Assembly (NCBI GenBank): GCA_015075405.1
Contig: JABTUK010000002.1
Span: 868,001 to 932,000, forward strand
Length of the DNA stretch: 64,000 nt
Origin: Anaerolineales bacterium
Lineage (GTDB): Bacteria; Chloroflexota; Anaerolineae; 4572-78; J111
Reading direction: 5' to 3'
The notes beneath the pieces were generated by a model. It searched no databases and was not told the origin of the DNA. It saw only the letters and a list, made by a program, of their open reading frames with translations. Made by a program: the position numbers and the translations under genes. This document shows, piece by piece, positions 58,918 to 64,000 of the stretch (the first letter of the stretch is position 1; the number at the start of each line of letters is the position of its first letter).

Positions 58918-58992
58918 TGTCATTGCGAGGCCGTAGGCCGAAGCAATCCCTATATTGCAACTTGGGGATTGCTTCGCTTCGCTCGCAATGAC
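58918..58992. repeat. TCATTGCGAG palindrome
   Basis: GTCATTGCGAGGCCGTAGGC..GAAGCAATCCC and the facing GGGATTGCTTC..GCTCGCAATGAC form a 75-base hairpin between the convergent lactonase and FTR1 genes. Related in design to, but different in sequence from, the TCATTTCGA family. Confidence 0.88.
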
Positions 58993-59021
58993 GCTTCAGC
59001 AGTGACCCAATTTGAAGGCCC

Positions 59022-61481
59022 TCAGGCTTCACTGGCAGTTCGCCGGATAGAAAGTGCGGATGAGTGACGCTGTTTTTTTTGCCATTCGGCTAAGTAGTAA
59101 CTGCCGATGACAAAAACCGCAGCCGCGGCTTGCAGCAAAATACCTTCCCAGGTGGGATAAACCCCAAACCAGACGCCCGTCCAGTAGGGCAACGGCAGTT
59201 GCGCAATGGGATGAATGGGCAGCCAGCCGACCACTTGCAGTACATGGGTGGTATTGCCCACCATCACCAACAGCACTCCGCCGATCATAACCCCAGTTAC
59301 AATTAGCATCTTTTTGTAAGGCAGCCGGGTTTGCACGGCAAAGGTAATGATGCCTACCAGCACCGTCGCCGCCAGGCCAACTGCCACCCCGCTCAGAACC
59401 ACCGTCAAACCGCCTTCTAGCACCAGCGCCTGCAAAAACAAGACAGTTTCAAACCCTTCGCGGTAGACGCTGGTAAAACCCAACATTAACAGACCGGCCA
59501 TCAAACCGGTTTCGCCGCTGAGCAGCCGGCGTTTTTGCGAATGAAAGCGGGCTAGCCAATCGGTCCAATACATCTGGTGAAAGAACCAGTTGGTAATCAG
59601 CAGCAGCACCCCAATGGCAAGCAGCGATACAATCGCTTCCAATCTTTCGCCAAAACGAGCCAGCGCCGTTAAAATTCCGTGGGCCAACAGCCAGGTCAAC
59701 ACTGTGACCACCAGGGCCAAAATGGTTCCCCACCACAGCGGGCGGCGATATTTGCGGTTTTCGCCCGTTTTAAGGCTACCCATTAGCGAGGCCAGAATCA
59801 AGACCGCTTCCAGACCCTCACGGAAAACAATCACTGCCGCATTGGTCATCACCGCTACCGGCGCGCTGTCCGCCGAAAGCAGTTCTTGGGCTGTTGCCAG
59901 TTCTGCATCCAGGGCGGCTCGGCTGGCTTTGATCTCACTCAGGGAAGCCCCATTTTTGATGAGGTAAGCCAGACCCCTAGTTTCCCCCTGGCCGTTCCAG
60001 AACAACTCTTCCAGGCGCAGCTTGAGCTGCGGAGCAAAGACAATCAGCCGCGCCTCCGGCCCCACTTCCATGATGGCATAAGCCTCAAGTCGAGCCGACT
60101 CGGCCAATTCATACTCTCCGGCCTGCACCGCGCCGATCATCTGGTCCAGCATCGAAGCAATCACATCGAAATCACCGCTGGCGCTGCCCTGCTGCCACTC
60201 GACCGGCATCATTCCGGTCAGCAACGCCGTAAGCTGGTCGGTTTGGGCCTGAATTGCATCCGGGTCGGCTATGGCGGTCTGGGCGCCGGCCGCTGCGAGT
60301 TGAGCTTGCAGGGTTTCAAACAGTCCGGCGGCCTGGGTTGTTTTGACCGGGTCGAGGCCGTCAAGCAAATTTTGCAAATCGGCAAAAGCCGCCGCCGCGC
60401 CACCTGCAAATGTGATCGCCTCCTGAATTTCGATCTCTTTGGTCACCTGTCCCCCGCTGACCCCACGTCCATATTCTACGGGCACCAGCGACAAATAACG
60501 CAGCAGTTGACCGGCCCGCCGGGCCTGTTCCTTGGGGCTGAGCGGCGCAGCCCGGAAGTTATGCAGCGCCACCTTGACCGGCTCCAGAACCGCCGCCACA
60601 TCCTGTCCGGCATAGGCGGCTACTCGCAGGTCAGCTAAAGCTTGTTGGGCTGCGCCTAACGCGGCCGTTCCGCGCTGTTCCTGGTACGCAGTTGACAGGA
60701 TGGCAAAGTAACCTTCGGCCAGGGCGGCATGCTCGGCCCGCCGGACGGCAAAGCCATGCGCGTCGGCGTTTTCCAGATCGTTTAGAGCCTCGTTCAAACG
60801 GGCCTGGTAGGTGTCCAACAAATCGGCCCGCACCGCCAAAATAGCCTCCGCCGCTGTGACCTGCCCCTGGATGGCCCCTTTGACCGCCAGCGTAGCATCG
60901 GCGTTGGGCCGGGAGAAGCGGGTGGCCTGGCGGAACTCGCGTAGCGGCAGCCACCCTCTGGCCGTTTGCCCCTGGCCCTGTTGCAGCGCAGTTTCAACTA
61001 CCTGATAACTTCCCGCCAGCAACCCCGTCCAAATCTGCGCCCGCGCCATAGCAAAGGCCGGGCTGTCACCCCCTGTTAAAGCTTCTTCAGCAGCGGTAAA
61101 ACCGGCTTCGATCCGCCGGTGGGTTTCGGGAGCCGCTTCAACCAGAGTGGCCGCCAGCAGGTTAGCATACGTTTCCCGCGCCTCGGCTACCTGGCGCTCA
61201 GCCGCTGCGGGATCGCCGGTCAAGGTTAACTGCGCCTGCAATAACGCCGTCCGCAGCGTTTCGGCGGCTTGAGCCGGAGAAGGTTCTTGCGCCAGGCTGT
61301 AGCCGGGGATCAGCAACAATACGCAAAAGGTTAGCAGCACAGGTAGCAAGGTAGCAGGTAGCAGGTCATAAGTTTGTGCTACCTTGCTATCCCACCCCTT
61401 CGGGTGCGCCGAAGGGCGTGCCACCTTGATGGTTGAGAAAGAATTTTTCTGGACAGCTACAATTTGGCGATTCATCAACAA
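59022..61481 (-). CDS. FTR1-family iron permease with large N-terminal extracytoplasmic part
   Basis: An 819-residue iron transporter. A hydrophobic signal helix (about 44-60) is followed by about 480 residues of helical extracytoplasmic sequence with imelysin-like spacing. The FTR1 domain (about 545-800, seven helices) has both iron-binding motifs, REGLEAVL near residue 552 and REGFETVL near 673. The first 40 residues are translated from a GGTAGCA-type repeat and have no counterpart in the family. No ATG lies between them and the hydrophobic helix, so translation must start within or upstream of the repeat, or at a TTG or GTG. The upstream gene, an EfeO-like lipoprotein, is only 6 bases away. 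Confidence 0.88.
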   Translation of the reverse strand: MLMNRQIVAVQKNSFSTIKVARPSAHPKGWDSKVAQTYDLLPATLLPVLLTFCVLLLIPGYSLAQEPSPAQAAETLRTALLQAQLTLTGDPAAAERQVAEARETYANLLAATLVEAAPETHRRIEAGFTAAEEALTGGDSPAFAMARAQIWTGLLAGSYQVVETALQQGQGQTARGWLPLREFRQATRFSRPNADATLAVKGAIQGQVTAAEAILAVRADLLDTYQARLNEALNDLENADAHGFAVRRAEHAALAEGYFAILSTAYQEQRGTAALGAAQQALADLRVAAYAGQDVAAVLEPVKVALHNFRAAPLSPKEQARRAGQLLRYLSLVPVEYGRGVSGGQVTKEIEIQEAITFAGGAAAAFADLQNLLDGLDPVKTTQAAGLFETLQAQLAAAGAQTAIADPDAIQAQTDQLTALLTGMMPVEWQQGSASGDFDVIASMLDQMIGAVQAGEYELAESARLEAYAIMEVGPEARLIVFAPQLKLRLEELFWNGQGETRGLAYLIKNGASLSEIKASRAALDAELATAQELLSADSAPVAVMTNAAVIVFREGLEAVLILASLMGSLKTGENRKYRRPLWWGTILALVVTVLTWLLAHGILTALARFGERLEAIVSLLAIGVLLLITNWFFHQMYWTDWLARFHSQKRRLLSGETGLMAGLLMLGFTSVYREGFETVLFLQALVLEGGLTVVLSGVAVGLAATVLVGIITFAVQTRLPYKKMLIVTGVMIGGVLLVMVGNTTHVLQVVGWLPIHPIAQLPLPYWTGVWFGVYPTWEGILLQAAAAVFVIGSYYLAEWQKKQRHSSALSIRRTASEA
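61335..61470. repeat. GGTAGCA element overlapping the FTR1 start
   Basis: GGTAGCAAGGTAGCAGGTAGCAGG is followed by TCATAAGTTTGTGCTACCTTGCTA, a CCCTTCGGG/CCGAAGGG inner hairpin and GAAAGAATTTTTCTGGACA, which is identical to 32684-32702. Most of it lies in the N-terminal codons of the FTR1 gene. Confidence 0.8.
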
Positions 61482-61487
61482 AAATAA

Positions 61488-62639
61488 CTATTCCTGAATT
61501 TCAATTTCAAGCTGCCCGGCCACCTGGCTGATTTTGCCGGTGATGGCTGTAGCCCGATCCTGGGCTTCTGCGCCAAGCAGGTCGGCCTCTTCAGGGGTGA
61601 AGCGTTTGCCGCTGCTCTCCTGATTTTGCACATCGGCCACAAATGCTTTCAGATCGGTCAAGCCCTGCTCAATCTGGGTATCCTGATCCGGGTCAACTCC
61701 CTCAACTTGGGGGCTGACCCCTTGATAAGTGACCTGCAACCCGCCCAAAATATCCTGAATATCGGCCAGGCGGGAAATAGCCACAAAATCACGTTGGGTA
61801 GATTTGTCACCCAAGACAAAACGGGAGTTCTTCCAGGAGCCGAAATACTCGCTCATGGTCGGCACCATCACCACCAGGGCGGTAAAGGCGTCCGACTCGG
61901 TTGGCTGCCAGGCTTCGGCCTGGATTAGCAGTTCGGCGGTGTAACGGTCCAGTTCATCCACCCCGGCTTTGAGCACGTTGGCCTCGGGTAGAGCTTCGCC
62001 AAAATCAAGTTTGCCATCTTTGTTAAAATCGGCTGCGACGGTCGTCACCGTATACTCCGGGTAAGTTCCCCATAGGGTACTTTCTGTTACCCCAAAGAGA
62101 TTGCCCGGCTTGGGCAGCACCTTACCGTCGGGCAGGGTCAGGTCGAAGGGGACAGCCCCTTCGGGGTCTTCACTGCCGGCCGCCCCGGCGTCGAGAATCA
62201 CGTCATACTCGGCCAGCGAGGGCACTCCGGCTACCAATCCTTCGATTTGCTCGTAGCTGGGGCTGGCCGCCATCCAGGCAGCCCGGCCCTCTTCAATCAC
62301 TTTAACCACCTCATCCGGCTGTTCCTGCCACAGCCGGGCGTAATCAAAGTTAGCAGTTTTGGCCATCTCATAATATTTATTACCCGCCGTTTTCAGAGCG
62401 GTGGTATGGGTTTTGAGTTCGCCGGCCTGTTCCAGCAGGTAAGTTTTGATCCCGGCCAAATCAGACTGAGGGGCAACCTCTTCCTGCACCCCTGTAACTT
62501 GCTCTTGAGCCCCCTCAGCCGCTTGTTCGGCCTGTGGCGCTTCTTGCGCTTGCGGTTGAACCACACCGCCACAAGCAGCCAGGCCAAACAGCATTATCAT
62601 CATCATCACCAGCGTAAATAGGATGGTCCGTCCAGACAT
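61488..62639 (-). CDS. EfeO/imelysin-like iron-binding lipoprotein with EF-hand-like loop
   Basis: A 383-residue exported lipoprotein. The signal peptide ends in GLAACGG with Cys as lipid site. A Gln/Glu/Ala-rich linker (about 27-58) leads to a helical domain (about 60-380) resembling imelysin/EfeO components that hand iron to FTR1/EfeU permeases. DFNKDGKLDFGE (about 205-216) fits the calcium-binding EF-hand loop (D-x-N-x-D-G-x-x-D-x-x-E), which is unusual for EfeO. It is the first gene of a two-gene operon with the FTR1 gene 6 bases after it. Ribosome site AAGGAAGAGGG. Family assignment is moderate; linkage to FTR1 supports it. Confidence 0.72.
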   Translation of the reverse strand: MSGRTILFTLVMMMIMLFGLAACGGVVQPQAQEAPQAEQAAEGAQEQVTGVQEEVAPQSDLAGIKTYLLEQAGELKTHTTALKTAGNKYYEMAKTANFDYARLWQEQPDEVVKVIEEGRAAWMAASPSYEQIEGLVAGVPSLAEYDVILDAGAAGSEDPEGAVPFDLTLPDGKVLPKPGNLFGVTESTLWGTYPEYTVTTVAADFNKDGKLDFGEALPEANVLKAGVDELDRYTAELLIQAEAWQPTESDAFTALVVMVPTMSEYFGSWKNSRFVLGDKSTQRDFVAISRLADIQDILGGLQVTYQGVSPQVEGVDPDQDTQIEQGLTDLKAFVADVQNQESSGKRFTPEEADLLGAEAQDRATAITGKISQVAGQLEIEIQE

Positions 62640-62728
62640 TAAAAACCCTCTTCCTTTGTGAATTTTATAATTTTTATAAAAATTACTTTACAAATTATCG
62701 CTTCAATGCTATAGTTAGCTCACACAGG

Positions 62729-62750
62729 CTAGAGGATAACCTAACTTTAG
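62729..62750. promoter_or_regulatory. Possible DtxR/IdeR-type iron box
   Basis: GCTAGAGGATAACCTAACTTTA has the half-site AACCTAA of the DtxR consensus and a poorer second half. It lies in the divergent region between the iron operon and the DtxR-family gene. Weak match. Confidence 0.3.
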
Positions 62751-62802
62751 CCGGTAATCAATAGCCCCCTGTTAAGTAAAAAAATTTACTGGAAAAACTG
62801 TT

Positions 62803-62822
62803 TTTATAACCCGGGTTATAAA
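62803..62822. promoter_or_regulatory. Perfect 20-base palindrome before the DtxR-family gene
   Basis: TTTATAACCCGGGTTATAAA is a perfect inverted repeat 27 bases before the regulator start codon. It is a likely operator for autoregulation or for the divergent iron operon. A second weaker palindrome AGTAAAAAAATTTACT lies at 62775-62790. Confidence 0.62.
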
Positions 62823-62849
62823 TTTTTGGTATTAGAGGCGTAATTATTA

Positions 62850-63590
62850 ATGGAAGTGATAGATAACTTGCCCATCCCCGATGAAGAAATTAGCGCGACC
62901 ATGCGCGATTACCTGTCTGAAATTTATCGTCTGGGGCAGGGAGGGGTTTGGGTTAGCACCACCGCCCTGGCCGAACGGCTCAATGTTTCCGGTCCGGCGG
63001 CAGTCCGCATGGTGCGCCGCCTGCATCAGGGCGGCCTGGTAGACCATTTGCCCTATCGGGGCGTGCGGTTGACCCCTTCCGGCAACAAAGCGGCCCTGCT
63101 GGGCATTCGGCGGCACCGGCTGGTAGAGCGGTTTTTGGTGGATGTGCTGAAGTTTGGCTGGCACGAGGTTCATGACGAGGCCGACGAGCTGCAAAAAGGG
63201 ATTACCCAGGTTTTGGAAGACCGCATTGACCAGTTGATGGGCCACCCGGCTACCTGTCCGCACGGCGACCCTATCCCCACCCGCGAAGGCATCATGCCCG
63301 ACCTCAACGACAAACCCCTGACCGTAGTGCCGCCGGGGGCGAAGGGGCAGATCAGCCGGGTCAAAACGCGTGAACCGGATAAACTGCATTACCTGGCCGA
63401 AATTGGTCTGGTCCCCGGCGCGGCTTTCGAGCTGATCAATCGCTCCCCCTTCAATGGCCCGCTGCGGCTTAAAATCGGCGCGACCGGCCGGGAACAGGTG
63501 ATTGGGATGGAATTGGCCGCCGCTTTGTGGGTCACCAGTGAGCTGCCCGCACACTTGCAGCCAAAGACGGTTAAAAAGCCGCTTGCCTGA
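62850..63590 (+). CDS. DtxR/MntR-family metal-dependent regulator
   Basis: A 246-residue repressor that binds Fe2+ or Mn2+. Residues about 8-75 form the winged helix (MRDYLSEIYRLGQGG; STTALAERLNVSGPAAVRMVRRLHQGGLVDHLPYRG). Residues about 80-150 are the dimerisation and metal-binding domain (RHRLVERFLVDVLKFGWHEVHDEADELQ; HPATCPHGDPIP, with His, Glu and Cys ligands). Residues about 155-230 are an SH3/FeoA-like domain (QISRVKTREPDKLHYLAEIGLVPGAAFELINRSPF). The full three-domain form matches DtxR/IdeR more than MntR. Divergent from the iron permease operon, which it probably controls. A perfect palindrome lies just upstream and a terminator just downstream. Confidence 0.92.
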   Translation: MEVIDNLPIPDEEISATMRDYLSEIYRLGQGGVWVSTTALAERLNVSGPAAVRMVRRLHQGGLVDHLPYRGVRLTPSGNKAALLGIRRHRLVERFLVDVLKFGWHEVHDEADELQKGITQVLEDRIDQLMGHPATCPHGDPIPTREGIMPDLNDKPLTVVPPGAKGQISRVKTREPDKLHYLAEIGLVPGAAFELINRSPFNGPLRLKIGATGREQVIGMELAAALWVTSELPAHLQPKTVKKPLA

Positions 63591-63616
63591 TGCTCTGGAT
63601 TAGCTGCTAAAAAATA

Positions 63617-63651
63617 AACTGTCCGGCTGAGTGCTCAGCCGGACAGTTTTA
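63617..63651 (+). terminator. Rho-independent terminator after the DtxR-family gene
   Basis: AACTGTCCGGCTGAG, loop TG and CTCAGCCGGACAGTT followed by TTATT. Perfect 15-bp stem. Confidence 0.92.
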
Positions 63652-63682
63652 TTAACCCAAGTTGCTACCTTTTGGCCGCAGG

Positions 63683-63780
63683 CATCCTGAGTAGCCTTGA
63701 AAAGGCGTATCGAAGGGTGTCTGCGGCGAAAAATCACCCTTAGATACGCGCTTCGCACACTCAGGATGATTTTTCGCCTA
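63683..63780. repeat. ATCCTGAGT palindrome
   Basis: CATCCTGAGT at the left and ACTCAGGATG at the right, with inner GCGTATCGAAGGGTG and CACCCTTAGATACGC, give an imperfect hairpin of about 95 bases between the DtxR-family gene and the ferritin gene. Confidence 0.75.
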
Positions 63781-63826
63781 TAGGCGGCAACTCAAGTTAG
63801 GTAATAATTTAGCCTGTTGATAAAAT

Positions 63827-64000
63827 TTAGGCCTCAGCTTCGCCGCCCCCGGCATCGGCGCGGGGGTTGCGGGCCAGGTAATCCTCGACCAGCAGCAGGT
63901 TGGCTTCACCGGCCCGTTTGACCACATTCAGCAGGTCAGACATCGAAGCAACTTCCTCCAACTGCTCGGCCACAAACCATTGCAAGAACTGGCGGGTCAG
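63827..64000 (-). CDS. Ferritin, C-terminal part (gene continues past the window)
   Basis: The minus-strand frame entering at the window edge encodes 57 residues: LTRQFLQWFVAEQLEEVASM, then SDLLNVVKRAGEANLLLVEDYLARN and an Ala/Gly/Glu tail. FLQWFVAEQLEE matches helix 4 of bacterial ferritins, with the Glu/Gln ferroxidase residues. It stores iron as ferric mineral in the cytoplasm and fits the neighbouring iron uptake and DtxR genes. Only the last third is visible. Confidence 0.82.
   Translation of the reverse strand: MTRQFLQWFVAEQLEEVASMSDLLNVVKRAGEANLLLVEDYLARNPRADAGGGEAEA

Overview
This 64 kb window is a bacterial chromosome segment of moderate-to-high GC. The organism is most likely a member of the Chloroflexota (Anaerolineae-like). 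This is an inference from the gene repertoire: an MglA GTPase with many Roadblock proteins, a secreted DUF5107 protein with Thr/Pro linkers, an FTR1/EfeO-like iron locus, KorAB, and a FadF-type ETF:quinone oxidoreductase. There is no rRNA or tRNA gene to confirm it. Genes are dense, but most intergenic gaps carry short palindromic or tandem repeats, and several of these run into coding sequence.

Layout. 1-4.2 kb: the end of glycogen debranching enzyme, a methyltransferase-like gene, an IS66 remnant and an SRPBCC/zinc-ribbon/class III adenylate cyclase. 4.5-8.5 kb (minus strand): a biotin-dependent transcarboxylase-type operon behind a structured leader. 8.5-21.8 kb: an ICMT-like membrane methyltransferase, a large secreted DUF5107 protein, a small Cys-rich protein, a membrane Fe-S oxidoreductase, an esterase, MgtE, homoserine dehydrogenase, an MNT-HEPN toxin-antitoxin pair and RimO. 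22.1-31.5 kb: sensor kinases and response regulators, with trmL and an MFS exporter between them.

31.6-38.9 kb is the most unusual part. It encodes an OmpR-type regulator, a receiver-Roadblock fusion, a Roadblock protein, an MglA-type GTPase, a second Roadblock protein, a DUF4388-Roadblock fusion with a strong internal start, a protoglobin, and a hybrid kinase with a canonical LOV domain followed by a FixL-type PAS domain that keeps the haem-ligand histidine. I infer a light/oxygen-responsive module controlling a small GTPase.

38.9-49 kb: guaB, a CBS protein, KorA and a KorB with fused CBS domains, a GIY-YIG nuclease gene bracketed by the two arms of a dispersed palindrome, queG with an in-frame repeat insertion, an orphan reader-like protein beside an intact IS5-like element, and a patatin phospholipase. 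49.1-58.9 kb: a sugar/aldonate uptake and oxidation locus (dehydrogenases, FCD-GntR regulator with a matched operator pair, RbsA/RbsC-type ABC transporter, a tandemly duplicated binding lipoprotein and an SMP-30 lactonase). 59-64 kb: an iron locus (FTR1 permease, EfeO-like lipoprotein, DtxR-family regulator, ferritin end).

The metabolic genes (transcarboxylase subunits, KorAB, FadF-like protein) fit propionate/acyl-CoA and 2-oxoacid metabolism. The number of sensor kinases, the cyclase and the GTPase module suggest an organism with elaborate signalling.
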